64,000 bases of DNA from Floridanema evergladense (GTDB lineage Bacteria > Cyanobacteriota > Cyanobacteriia > Cyanobacteriales > Aerosakkonemataceae), in the NCBI RefSeq assembly GCF_041929205.1, contig NZ_JBHFNT010000218.1; one strand, written 5' to 3'. A program made the translations under genes and the position numbers. Position 1 is the stretch's first letter; each line of letters begins with the position of its first letter. Below, piece after piece: positions 1 through 6,130 of this stretch. The notes below the pieces were generated by a model that searched no databases, had not been told where the DNA came from, and worked only from the letters and a program-made list of their open reading frames with translations.

Positions 1-55
1 GAAACGATACCGACGATTGCGAGAGGTAAGAATCTCTGGTTAATTAAGTAAATTA

Positions 56-86
56 GCGATCGCTTTTCTTAGAGAAAGGCGATCGC
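56..86. terminator. HIP1-containing hairpin, possible terminator
   Basis: Two GCGATCGC palindromes (56-63 and 79-86) lie in a near-perfect inverted repeat whose arms continue into TTTTCT/AGAAA. It lies just before the convergent small membrane protein gene and could end transcription entering from the left edge. The first ~50 bases may be the tail of a gene outside the window, but no frame is convincing. Confidence 0.3.
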
Positions 87-125
87 GAAAATTTTAACTG
101 GTTTTTATTATCACAAAACAAACTT

Positions 126-476
126 TTAATTTTTTGATGCTATGTATTTAGTAGTTAACCACATTTCAAAATCTTCAGAAGCAGCAATTGTTTCTAACTT
201 CTTCAGCCGTCTTTCAATTTCTTCTACTTGCTCTTCTTCTAAAGATTCTGACGATTCTTGCTCGGAAATCCAAACAAAGGCTGTCCCTGCTGCTGCGCTA
301 GAAGCAAGTATAACTGGTACAGTAATATTACTTTTTGCAGGTGAAAAAATCATCCAAAAAGCAAACATTCCCGTAGCAAAAGACCAAATTCTGGTAGTAG
401 CCGCAACTCGGATATCAGTAGTTTTCTCGTTCTTTCTTGGTTCTGATTCCTCTGGGTAATACATAAATATTGGCAT
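126..476 (-). CDS. small membrane protein with acidic C-terminal coiled coil
   Basis: 116-aa protein of unknown function. Two hydrophobic segments (about residues 30-46 and 51-70) are followed by a strongly acidic, Glu-rich coiled coil (about 72-97) and a short C-terminal helix. The layout is an integral membrane hairpin with both ends probably on the cytoplasmic side. A purine-rich GGGACTTAGGA precedes the ATG; a second Met six codons in (MYYPEE) is an alternative start. It stands alone, followed on the same strand by intergenic sequence. I do not recognise the family. Confidence 0.6.
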   Translation of the reverse strand: MPIFMYYPEESEPRKNEKTTDIRVAATTRIWSFATGMFAFWMIFSPAKSNITVPVILASSAAAGTAFVWISEQESSESLEEEQVEEIERRLKKLETIAASEDFEMWLTTKYIASKN

Positions 477-629
477 TCCTAAGTCCCTTTACTAAATAAG
501 TTGCCACATTTTGTCAAGATAATGCCTCCTACCAAGGGTTTGTGTCAAATGGATTAAGTAAATTTACATATAACTTGCGGAATATAGGTAAAAGTAAGGT
601 TGTTAGAGGCGATCGTACTCCCTCAAATC

Positions 630-1442
630 CTACATTTCAATTCCCAACTCTCGCAAACGTTGAGCTAAAATTTCCGCTCGACGTTCCGCTGCTTCTGCTC
701 TTTGTTGAGCTTCTGCGGCGCATTTTTCCGCTGCTTCTGCACGCTGCTTTTCCCGTTCTGCATCCGTCAAAATCAAATTTCCCTGTTCATCATACCAACG
801 CAACCACAAACGATTAATTCCTTGATATTCACCTTGCCACAATCCTAAACCCAATTCCAAGGGAGGCATCCAAACTTTTGATTCTGTTAAATTTAACTCT
901 TGATAACGACCAGAAACTAAACTAAATACTCTTAATGTATCAGTGTAGCGATCGAACACCACATAATAAGGAACGCGCAAAATTCGTTCATAAACTTCCC
1001 ACTTAGTAGGAGGTTGATTAACACTACTACTTGTCTCTCCCAAATCTTCTTTTTCCGTACCAGGAGACAGCAATTCGACTACTACAAAAGGACTAATTCC
1101 CTCTTGCCAAATTACATAACTCAGGCGTAAATCTCCCCCATCATAAAGTCTCGGAACTCCTACAACTCCAAACCAATCTGGTCGTTTATACCAGTTTTGA
1201 TGACGGACATCGTAATAGAGATTCATGTCACTTCCGCAAAACAATTGTTCGGGAAAAAACTGGCGGGGACGAAAAGTAAAACTCAAAAGCTGGGGTTGCA
1301 AATCATGAAATTCATCAGGCAAACCTGGTTCCTCTGGGTTTTCGCTGGGTAAATCATACATTGTCGGCAAAGTTTCTCTGGGAGAAAGAGGCGGGTCGTT
1401 TTGTACAACAGGATATTTGAATGGAAACATGGGAATACTCAT
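630..1442 (-). CDS. Uma2 family (DUF820) restriction-endonuclease-like protein
   Basis: 270 aa. The central part has the Uma2/DUF820 signature: a Tyr-rich strand (DMNLYYDVR), an Asp-containing strand (RPDWFGVVGVPR), a conserved VVELLSPGT strand carrying the acidic residue, then KWEVYERI and YYVVFDR. These residues correspond to the PD-(D/E)xK-type core. The C-terminus (about 228-270) is an Ala/Glu/Arg coiled coil ending in RLRELGIEM, common in cyanobacterial members. The family is strongly expanded in cyanobacteria and its biological role is not settled. A second member lies at 1898-2590 with a similar coiled-coil tail, so the two are probably paralogues. Confidence 0.85.
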   Translation of the reverse strand: MSIPMFPFKYPVVQNDPPLSPRETLPTMYDLPSENPEEPGLPDEFHDLQPQLLSFTFRPRQFFPEQLFCGSDMNLYYDVRHQNWYKRPDWFGVVGVPRLYDGGDLRLSYVIWQEGISPFVVVELLSPGTEKEDLGETSSSVNQPPTKWEVYERILRVPYYVVFDRYTDTLRVFSLVSGRYQELNLTESKVWMPPLELGLGLWQGEYQGINRLWLRWYDEQGNLILTDAEREKQRAEAAEKCAAEAQQRAEAAERRAEILAQRLRELGIEM

Positions 1443-1465
1443 TTGCTAACGTCTAATTTAGTTGC

Positions 1466-1725
1466 TTAAATATCTAATTTTTTGAGTTTAATTCTTTTGG
1501 GATCAATGATTTTTTGGCCTATAGCAAATGTGATTGCCAAGAACATTTTATCCCCCGATCCAATAACGAAAGTTACTTCACCCTTTCCAAATGTTGGATG
1601 TATTAACCAATCACCCGCTTTCCAATTTGACGAATTTTGTACTTTTTTATTATTTTTCTCTGTCTTATATATAAAATCTCTAATTAAGTCAGATTTCCAC
1701 CTAGATTTTTTTCTATATTTTGTAC
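1466..1725 (-). CDS. downstream frame with UvrD-C-terminal/Tudor-like module (no own start codon)
   Basis: An open frame with no ATG, GTG or TTG at its beginning reads a basic linker and then GDWLIHPTFGKGEV...GSGDKM, resembling the small beta-barrel found at the C-terminus of UvrD/PcrA-type helicases. The stop is at 1466-1468. It lies exactly -1 to the upstream 57-aa ORF (1684-1857) and would be joined to it by a -1 shift at the A7 run 1706-1712, giving about 130 aa. It could instead be the 3' part of a frameshifted pseudogene. Function unknown; the helicase-tail resemblance is from motif reading only. Confidence 0.5.
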
Positions 1726-1857
1726 TTGAAGTTTCAATAATTCTATCGCCTCGTGCAATGAATCCCGAACTTGTTCAGGAACTGACTTAATATTTTTGTC
1801 CATTTCATCCATTTCTTTTATACGCTGTCTAATCTGTTCATCAAACGAATTATACAT
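1684..1857 (-). CDS. 57-aa helical protein, N-terminal frame of a frameshifted gene
   Basis: ATG at 1857, TAA at 1684-1686. The peptide is two amphipathic helices with a polar, coiled-coil-like character. Near its end the mRNA carries G-AAAAAAA-T, so the zero frame reads ..A AAA AAT, a canonical -1 slippery heptamer. A -1 shift there enters the 1466-1725 frame directly and avoids the stop 20 nt later. Either programmed frameshifting, polymerase slippage on A7, or a decayed or mis-sequenced gene would explain the arrangement. It sits between two Uma2 genes on the same strand. Confidence 0.5.
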   Translation of the reverse strand: MYNSFDEQIRQRIKEMDEMDKNIKSVPEQVRDSLHEAIELLKLQVQNIEKNLGGNLT

Positions 1858-1897
1858 AATAAAATTTCCTCTTGGCTAGTTTATATTCAAAATATTA

Positions 1898-2590
1898 CTA
1901 CAAATCATCAGGATCGACACCCAATTCTCGCAACTTCGCCGCCAATCTGTCTGCTTTTTGTTCTGCTAACTCTTTTTGTCGCCGTTCATCTTCTCCTTCT
2001 GTTAAAACCAATTGTTCATCATTAGTAAAAAACCGCAACTTTCCTTGGTAAATTCCTAAATATAGCTCTAATTGTTGACTCCACAACCAGCCTTTTTCAT
2101 TAGCAATTAACTCTTGATATTGACCATCCAGCAAATGAAATCCAGCTAACTCTAAAGTTTCTGGATCGAATAGAAAATAGTCTGGTGTGCGAAAAATATC
2201 TTGATAAATCTGTTTCTTCAAACCTCGATCGATCGCTGCGGTACTTTGTGAAAGAAGCTCAACTATCAAATTCGGATATCTGCCATTTTCTCCCCAAACT
2301 ACCCAACTTTTGCGGGGGCGGCGTTCAGTTCCCAACACCACAAAAAAATCTGGCCCACGAAAATCTTGTGTTTTTATTTGCTCTGGACTGTAATAAATTG
2401 TTAGATTGCCACTAACATAAAAGTCGGTACGATCGCGCCACCACCAGTTAAGGCAGTTAATCAACAAGTCCATTTGTTCTCTGTGGCGATCGCTTTCCAG
2501 GGGTGGTTCTTCACTCCATAAATCTGTAGGTGGAACGACAATCTCTTCTGCTACATTTTCCAATGAATCGATATCTTTGGCAAGAGACAT
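1898..2590 (-). CDS. Uma2 family (DUF820) restriction-endonuclease-like protein
   Basis: About 230 aa from the ATG at 2590, which I prefer because GGAGGTG sits 8 nt upstream; a longer reading from 2611 lacks this. The core shows YVSGNLTIYY, GPDFFVVLG, LIVELLSQST and YQDIFRTPDYFLFDP, the usual acidic and hydrophobic strand pattern of Uma2 proteins. It ends in a Lys/Glu/Arg-rich coiled coil with LAAKLRELGVDPDDL. Same strand as the Uma2 gene at 630-1442 and close in plan. Role unknown. It lies about 100 bp beyond the 3' end of the tRNA array. Confidence 0.85.
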   Translation of the reverse strand: MSLAKDIDSLENVAEEIVVPPTDLWSEEPPLESDRHREQMDLLINCLNWWWRDRTDFYVSGNLTIYYSPEQIKTQDFRGPDFFVVLGTERRPRKSWVVWGENGRYPNLIVELLSQSTAAIDRGLKKQIYQDIFRTPDYFLFDPETLELAGFHLLDGQYQELIANEKGWLWSQQLELYLGIYQGKLRFFTNDEQLVLTEGEDERRQKELAEQKADRLAAKLRELGVDPDDL

Positions 2591-2694
2591 AGCGATCGCA
2601 CCTCCACACAAAAAATGCTTTCTCTTAGTTTAGCTTGAACTATCAACAGCTAACACTTTAACTTAATGTTTAGATGGAACATAACACAGGGAAA

Positions 2695-2767
2695 TCCACC
2701 GGGAAGGTACTGCCCCTTCTAAGACACAGTTATCGGCTGTGCGCGTCACTATTTCCGCCTCCGGTGG
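2695..2767 (-). tRNA. tRNA-Ile(GAU)-like, T loop without TPsiC
   Basis: Last gene of the array. Acceptor CCACCGG/CCGGTGG (7 bp), anticodon arm CACAG-CCGATAA-CTGTG (GAU, C33), 5-nt variable loop, T stem GAAGG/CCTTC, A73. The T loop reads GGCAGTA instead of TTCRANN, so ordinary tRNA finders may miss it. It supplies the only Ile(GAU) anticodon of the array. No encoded CCA. Confidence 0.5.
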
Positions 2768-2771
2768 GTAA

Positions 2772-2854
2772 AGGAAGATGGAGGAATCGAACCCCCAGGT
2801 GTTATCCTGCCCTGCTTTTCAAGAGCAGTTGCCGTCCATTCAGCGGCATCTTCC
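2772..2854 (-). tRNA. tRNA-Ser(UGA)
   Basis: Anticodon arm CTGCT-CTTGAAA-AGCAG, long variable arm as expected for serine, T arm GGGGG-TTCGATT-CCTCC, acceptor GGAAGAT/ATCTTCC. Discriminator is U rather than the usual G73 of serine tRNAs. Confidence 0.75.
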
Positions 2855-2863
2855 CTAAATTGG

Positions 2864-2937
2864 GGTGTCTGGGGGAACTCGAATCCCCTATTACTGATGC
2901 CACAAATCAGCGCCGCGACCACTTTGGCTTCAGACAC
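2864..2937 (-). tRNA. tRNA-His(GUG)
   Basis: Anticodon arm CTGAT-TTGTGGC-ATCAG, acceptor GTGTCTG/CAGACAC, C73 followed by encoded CCA. Position -1 is T, so the G-1 that normally pairs with C73 is not encoded in the gene. Confidence 0.75.
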
Positions 2938-2939
2938 AG

Positions 2940-3012
2940 TGGATCTGGTGGGGGTCGAACCCACAACCTCTTCTGTGCAAGAGAAGCGTTCTCCCATTGG
3001 AACTACAGACCC
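2940..3012 (-). tRNA. tRNA-Ala(UGC)
   Basis: Anticodon arm CTTCT-CTTGCAC-AGAAG. Acceptor GGGTCTG/CAGATCC contains the G3.U70 wobble that identifies alanine tRNAs, with A73. T loop TTCGACC. Confidence 0.85.
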
Positions 3013-3084
3013 ATTTTGCAATGTGCAAATCGCATCAGATAAAAAGCGTACAAGTTGCTAGAGCATTTGCGTTTTCTCAGTTAC

Positions 3085-3335
3085 TAGAGGAACTCCGCCG
3101 ATGAGTTATTACACACTCTTTAAAGGATGGCTACCTTCAAGCCCACCTATCGGGTTCTTCGCACTCCCCGTTCTCAAACGCCCACTGCATTTTTGAGCAG
3201 CGTTACTTTTCCTCTCGTACTAAAGTATGTAGGCTCTTAGACGTTGGGGTACGCCATTGGATGCGATGCGAAATGCTCGCCATTTCCCAGAAAAATATCA
3301 ACAACTGAATTTAACACACCTCCTTTAAGTTATCA
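3085..3335 (-). ncRNA. 23S-rRNA-like mosaic: sarcin-ricin loop then GTPase-associated centre
   Basis: Reading the minus strand, 3227-3204 is a hairpin with the universal AGTACGAGAGGA loop closed by TACTT/AAGTA, and 3153-3098 matches the L11-binding GTPase-associated centre (AGCCATCC, TTTAAAGAGTG, TGTAATAACTC) closed by CCGAT/ATCGG. In 23S rRNA the order is the reverse and they lie about 1.5 kb apart. Both closing stems differ in sequence from rRNA but still pair, and the inner GAGT/ACTC stem also pairs, which suggests a maintained structure rather than plain decay. CATCGCATCC at about 3260-3269 recalls domain V. It lies between tRNA-Arg(UCU) and tRNA-Ala on the same transcript. The outer ends are approximate. 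It could still be a rearranged rRNA pseudogene. Confidence 0.65.
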
Positions 3336-3345
3336 AAACACTCAA

Positions 3346-3418
3346 CGGGAATGGTAGGACTTGAACCTACACCAATCGATTTAGAAGATCGATGCCCCAT
3401 CCTTTAGGCGACATTCCC
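3346..3418 (-). tRNA. tRNA-Arg(UCU)
   Basis: Anticodon arm TCGAT-CTTCTAA-ATCGA, acceptor GGGAATG/CATTCCC, G73, T loop TTCAAGT. No encoded CCA. First gene after the 23S-like segment on the + coordinate side. Confidence 0.85.
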
Positions 3419-3431
3419 TTGATAAATTTGG

Positions 3432-3503
3432 TAGTCCTGGTAGGAATCGAACCTACGACCACTTGCTTGTAAGGCAAATGCTCTGCCATTGAGCTACAGG
3501 ACT
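3432..3503 (-). tRNA. tRNA-Val(UAC)
   Basis: Loop CTTACAA gives UAC. Acceptor AGTCCTG/CAGGACT, A73, CCA encoded. Canonical D and T arms. Confidence 0.88.
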
Positions 3504-3511
3504 GAGAACAG

Positions 3512-3585
3512 CGAGAGTAGTAGGACTCGAACCTACAACCGTCAGGGTCGAAACCTGAAACTCTGTCCAATTGAGCTATACTCTC
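3512..3585 (-). tRNA. tRNA-Arg(UCG)
   Basis: Anticodon arm TCAGG-TTTCGAC-CCTGA, acceptor GAGAGTA/TACTCTC, G73, T loop TTCGAGT. Eight bases from tRNA-Val. Confidence 0.82.
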
Positions 3586-3597
3586 AGAAAGTTCTCA

Positions 3598-3669
3598 AGC
3601 GAGTGATGGGACTCGAACCCATGCGTTGAGTGTGGCGCACTCAGATGCTTGCCGCTACATCACACCCGC
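3598..3669 (-). tRNA. tRNA-Gly(GCC)-like, C33
   Basis: Anticodon arm TGAGT-GCGCCAC-ACTCA: GCC with C rather than U at position 33. Acceptor GCGGGTG/CACTCGC, U73, T loop TTCGAGT. The loop is unusual enough that the assignment rests on the 7-nt register. Confidence 0.65.
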
Positions 3670-3678
3670 GTTTTTTCA

Positions 3679-3749
3679 AGCGGATAACGAGGTTCAAACT
3701 CGTGCCTGAAGCTTGGAAGGCTTAAATGCTTTCACTACACCATATCCGC
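3679..3749 (-). tRNA. tRNA-Gly(UCC)
   Basis: Loop CTTCCAA gives UCC; the anticodon stem AAGC/GCTT has a mismatched outer pair. Acceptor GCGGATA/TATCCGC, U73, T loop TTTGAAC. Confidence 0.8.
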
Positions 3750-3761
3750 ATATTTAAAACC

Positions 3762-3941
3762 TCAATTAATCAGATTTGTTTTACCCAAAACGATGAGAAA
3801 ATTCGGTAAAAATCTTTCTCTCTCCTCTAGTGTCGAGAACTGAAATTCTCGCGCAATATCAATTCGGTTGCTTTCAGGAGATTGGTAATAACCATCTTCT
3901 AAGATTTTGAGAGTGTCTTGGGCGATCGCTATTCGATCCAT
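3762..3941 (-). CDS. stub resembling N-terminus of microbial-type PARG (TIGR02452-like)
   Basis: 59 aa beginning MDRIAIAQDTLKILEDGYY, which resembles the start of bacterial poly(ADP-ribose) glycohydrolase-like proteins (TIGR02452 family: helix, then G-Y-Y and a short strand). The catalytic macro-domain is absent: the reading stops 59 residues in, 12 bp before tRNA-Gly(UCC). It is probably a truncated remnant, or a short protein reusing that N-terminal module. It lies inside the tRNA array in the same orientation with a weak ribosome site. Family call by eye only. Confidence 0.4.
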   Translation of the reverse strand: MDRIAIAQDTLKILEDGYYQSPESNRIDIAREFQFSTLEERERFLPNFLIVLGKTNLIN

Positions 3942-4087
3942 AATTTTTGCTTCATCATATATTCTAAAAGAGAAGTAAGAATGCTGACCACTCAGCCAGG
4001 TGGAAACCTCAAGGTTTTATGGAACCTACAACCAATACCCTGGATTTTATCGAACTTTAACCTTTAGGGTTTGAGTTTTGATTGGCT

Positions 4088-4136
4088 AAGGTTTAAGGTT
4101 TAAACTTTAATCTTTAAGCTTTAAACTTTAAGCTTT
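4088..4136. repeat. AT-rich heptamer tandem repeat (AANNTTT x7)
   Basis: Seven consecutive 7-bp units AAGGTTT, AAGGTTT, AAACTTT, AATCTTT, AAGCTTT, AAACTTT, AAGCTTT between the 209-aa gene and the PARG-like stub. It is a degenerate member of the short tandemly repeated repetitive (STRR) class. Nothing else is recognised in 3942-4231 apart from small hairpins near 3990-4045. Confidence 0.7.
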
Positions 4137-4231
4137 GACTAAAGTAGGAGATGGTTTTCTACCTGCCAATGTAGATCCATCTCAAAACCATAAATTTAGA
4201 GATTTTCAAGTAACCAGCAATTCTCTCTATT

Positions 4232-4861
4232 TTAATCTGGAATTTCGATCGTTGTGCGAGCATTGCTAATGGACAAAACTCGATCGCAAGTTGATTTAAA
4301 CTCCTCAATAAATGTTTGTCGTCTAGCAATCTCTTCAGCCAAATTTGTCGGATCTAGCAGTTCAACACCTTCTCTTGCTAGGAAGCTATCAGCCAAAGAT
4401 TGATACTTCTCGGAAGCAGCATTCTTACCCAAAACTTCCATTGCCAGTTTATCAAGTCGCTCTTTAACTTTCGCTTGCGCTAAGTCGTAATCTCGACGGG
4501 CGCGAGTAAAAGCTGATTGCATTGTGTTCAGAACTGACTCATAGTAAGCGATAAAACTTTTCATTTCGATCGCCTCTGCCACAGTCATTTCTTGACCTGC
4601 AATGGTGACGGTTGTGGAAGCATTAGAAAGTACGATCGCTCTTTTAATAGTACGTCTGCGAGAAATCAAATCGTCAACTCTTTGTAAACCTGCTCTAGCT
4701 TTTACCTGATACTCATCTCTCGATCGAAAACCTGTTGGAACTTTGCCAACTTCCAAAACTGTAATTAAAGCATTATTATCTAAACCTAATCTGGCAGAAT
4801 CAATGCGTTTTTCCAACAAAGTTAACTCTGCCAAAGCATCCGTAACCGTCATCATTACCAT
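4232..4861 (-). CDS. 209-aa helical protein embedded in the tRNA array, function unknown
   Basis: Nearly all helical: residues 5-100 hold two charged helices (LTLLEKRIDSARLGL; AGLQRVDDLISRRRTIKRAI), then a conserved-looking beta hairpin ASTTVTIAGQEMTVAEAIEMK, then a long coiled coil and a C-terminal helix. The TTVTIAG-MTVAEAI segment resembles DIP1984-type or phage virion-associated hypothetical proteins, but I cannot assign a family. AAGGAG lies about 9 nt before the ATG at 4861, so it is a real translated gene. No membrane segment or signal. It is codirectional with, and within, the tRNA array; this and the HNH gene are compatible with a phage-like ancestry of the array (inference). Confidence 0.7.
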   Translation of the reverse strand: MVMMTVTDALAELTLLEKRIDSARLGLDNNALITVLEVGKVPTGFRSRDEYQVKARAGLQRVDDLISRRRTIKRAIVLSNASTTVTIAGQEMTVAEAIEMKSFIAYYESVLNTMQSAFTRARRDYDLAQAKVKERLDKLAMEVLGKNAASEKYQSLADSFLAREGVELLDPTNLAEEIARRQTFIEEFKSTCDRVLSISNARTTIEIPD

Positions 4862-4914
4862 AGTTTTCTACTCCTTAAAATTTAGAGATCGACCGTTTTT
4901 ATTAAGAGGATATG

Positions 4915-5015
4915 GCGGTTAAAACCGCGACTATACAAACCAAGTCCGCCTACGCGGACTCGTAACCTGCGGAGGCAGGTTTTGTTTGTATAGCCCGCGA
5001 CTTTAGTCGCAGGGC
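4915..5015. repeat. AGTCCGC-core palindromic repeat element
   Basis: Nested hairpins including GCGGTTAAAACCGC, AGTCCGCCTACGCGGACT and CCTGCGGAGGCAGG, flanked by CTATACAAAC and its complement. Related copies lie at about 7820-7877, inside the MITE at 43611-43769 and at 50402-50519. It separates tRNA-Thr from the 209-aa gene. Confidence 0.65.
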
Positions 5016-5038
5016 AAATTTTAAAACACCCTTTAACA

Positions 5039-5110
5039 AGCAGATGGCGAGACTCGAACTCGCAAATGCAGTTTACAAGACTGCTGTGTTGCCATTGACA
5101 CCACACCTGC
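5039..5110 (-). tRNA. tRNA-Thr(UGU)
   Basis: Anticodon arm GCAGT-CTTGTAA-ACTGC, acceptor GCAGGTG/CATCTGC, U73, T loop TTCGAGT. Confidence 0.85.
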
Positions 5111-5119
5111 ATAAATTGG

Positions 5120-5195
5120 TGGCAGGGGCAAGATTTGAACTTGCTGATGTGCAGATTATGAGACTGCCGAGCCTTACCATTGCTCCATCCCTGCA
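5120..5195 (-). tRNA. initiator-like tRNA-fMet(CAU)
   Basis: Loop CTCATAA gives CAU. The terminal pair is U1 x C72, i.e. not Watson-Crick, which with A73 and the TTCAAAT T loop resembles bacterial initiators. The three G-C pairs of the initiator anticodon stem are missing (GCAGT/TCTGC with a T-T mismatch). CCA is encoded. Confidence 0.65.
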
Positions 5196-5206
5196 ATGTC
5201 ACCAAA

Positions 5207-5281
5207 TACCCCTGACTGGAGTCGAACCAGCAACCTCTTCGTTCTAAGCGAAGCGCCTCTTTCCGGTTGGGCTACAAGGGC
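5207..5281 (-). tRNA. tRNA with Leu anticodon UAG, short variable loop
   Basis: Anticodon arm CTTCG-CTTAGAA-CGAAG, variable loop only 5 nt, T arm GCTGG-TTCGACT-CCAGT. Acceptor GCCCTTG/CAGGGGT with G1.U72 and A73. Bacterial leucine tRNAs normally carry a long variable arm, so this is an atypical isoacceptor or not leucylated. Confidence 0.7.
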
Positions 5282-5307
5282 ATAAATTAATTAAAAAACT
5301 CTTGTGG

Positions 5308-5326
5308 GGCAGGCATCTTGCCTGCC
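5308..5326. terminator. GGCAGGC hairpin downstream of HNH gene
   Basis: Perfect 7-bp hairpin GGCAGGC-ATCTT-GCCTGCC. On the minus strand a run of six T follows after about nine bases, so it could be a weak terminator inside the array; the same motif is a common dispersed repeat in cyanobacteria. Confidence 0.35.
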
Positions 5327-5339
5327 ATATTTTGTAAGT

Positions 5340-5642
5340 TTAGCGATCGACCTTTACCCGTTTACCAGGGTCTTGTTTCCTCACCCAAGCGAGGAATTTC
5401 TGCATTTGGCGATCGCTTTTCAGCTTTTCTTTGCTGTTTAATTCTTGAGCCAAATACTTATTATCAAACAATACATGAATCTGGCGATGACAAGCTGAAC
5501 AAATATCAATTGTTGGGCCGGGATCTAACTTCTTGCGTTTGGTGCTTTGTCGGGGAATTAAGTGATGGACGGTTAATTTATCCATCGCTCGTTCGCAGAG
5601 TTCACAGGGTAATGTTTCTTTGGGCAAAACTTTGGAATTCAT
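5340..5642 (-). CDS. HNH endonuclease-like protein
   Basis: About 100 aa from the ATG at 5642; a TTG at 5678 would add 12 residues. The HNH fold is visible: a first zinc ligand pair CELC (about residue 13), the HHLIPRQ active-site strand, and CSACHRQIH carrying the second CxxC and the conserved H/N region, followed by a Lys-rich tail. Similar standalone HNH proteins are frequent in cyanobacteria. Here it lies between tRNA-Lys(UUU) and the Leu(UAG)-anticodon tRNA in the same orientation. HNH genes often sit in mobile or phage-derived tRNA clusters, so it may have helped the array spread (inference). Confidence 0.8.
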   Translation of the reverse strand: MNSKVLPKETLPCELCERAMDKLTVHHLIPRQSTKRKKLDPGPTIDICSACHRQIHVLFDNKYLAQELNSKEKLKSDRQMQKFLAWVRKQDPGKRVKVDR

Positions 5643-5719
5643 CCTTGGGTTGGATTGGGAAGTGCGATCGATCTTCAAACATTTCTACTTTCTCCTTCTA
5701 AGATTATGCCAAAATTTCA

Positions 5720-5791
5720 TGGGTGCTACAGGAGTTGAACCTGTGTCAACCTGATTAAAAGTCAGGTGCATAACCGTTCTGCCAAACACCC
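5720..5791 (-). tRNA. tRNA-Lys(UUU)
   Basis: Anticodon arm CCTGA-CTTTTAA-TCAGG, acceptor GGGTGTT/AGCACCC, A73, T loop TTCAACT. Confidence 0.88.
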
Positions 5792-5799
5792 AAATTTGG

Positions 5800-5875
5800 T
5801 ACTCCCGACAGGACTTGAACCTGTAAAAAACTAGGATCTCGGCCTAGTGCGTCTGCCAAATTGCGCCACGAGAGC
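5800..5875 (-). tRNA. tRNA with Leu anticodon GAG, short variable loop
   Basis: Anticodon arm CTAGG-CCGAGAT-CCTAG (C33), 6-nt variable loop of T residues, acceptor GCTCTCG/CGGGAGT with G1.U72, A73 and encoded CCA. Member of the four-gene short-loop leucine-anticodon set. Confidence 0.68.
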
Positions 5876-5896
5876 ATAAATTGGCTATTAGCCAAG

Positions 5897-5970
5897 TACC
5901 CCTGACTGGAGTCGAACCAGCAAAACACAAGGTTTGAGCTTGCGACGGTTTCCAATTACGTCACAGGGGC
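5897..5970 (-). tRNA. tRNA with Leu anticodon CAA, short variable loop
   Basis: Anticodon arm GCAAG-CTCAAAC-CTTGT, 5-nt variable loop, T arm GCTGG-TTCGACT-CCAGT identical to the UAG gene, acceptor GCCCCTG/CAGGGGT with G1.U72 and A73. Confidence 0.7.
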
Positions 5971-5973
5971 AGA

Positions 5974-6047
5974 TCGGGGTGGCAGGATTTGAACCTACGA
6001 CATTCTGCTCCCAAAGCAGACGCGCTACCAAGCTGCGCTACACCCCG
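5974..6047 (-). tRNA. tRNA-Pro(UGG)
   Basis: Anticodon arm TCTGC-TTTGGGA-GCAGA, acceptor CGGGGTG/CACCCCG, A73. Close to the usual cyanobacterial proline tRNA. Only three bases from the neighbouring Leu(CAA) gene. Confidence 0.88.
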
Positions 6048-6050
6048 TAA

Positions 6051-6124
6051 TACTCCTGACTGGATTTGAACCAGCAACGCGCAAGGTTTAAGCTTGCTGC
6101 CTCTTCCGATTGGGCTACAGGAGC
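6051..6124 (-). tRNA. tRNA with Leu anticodon UAA, short variable loop
   Basis: Anticodon arm GCAAG-CTTAAAC-CTTGC, 5-nt variable loop, T arm GCTGG-TTCAAAT-CCAGT, acceptor GCTCCTG/CAGGAGT with G1.U72 and A73. Paralogue of the UAG and CAA genes. Confidence 0.7.
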
Positions 6125-6130
6125 ATAAAA

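Noticed and set aside
3306..3326. CACACCTCCTTTAA on the + strand resembling the 16S rRNA 3' end
   Set aside because: Only the anti-SD-like core matches; no other 16S sequence is next to it, and the transcript runs on the other strand.
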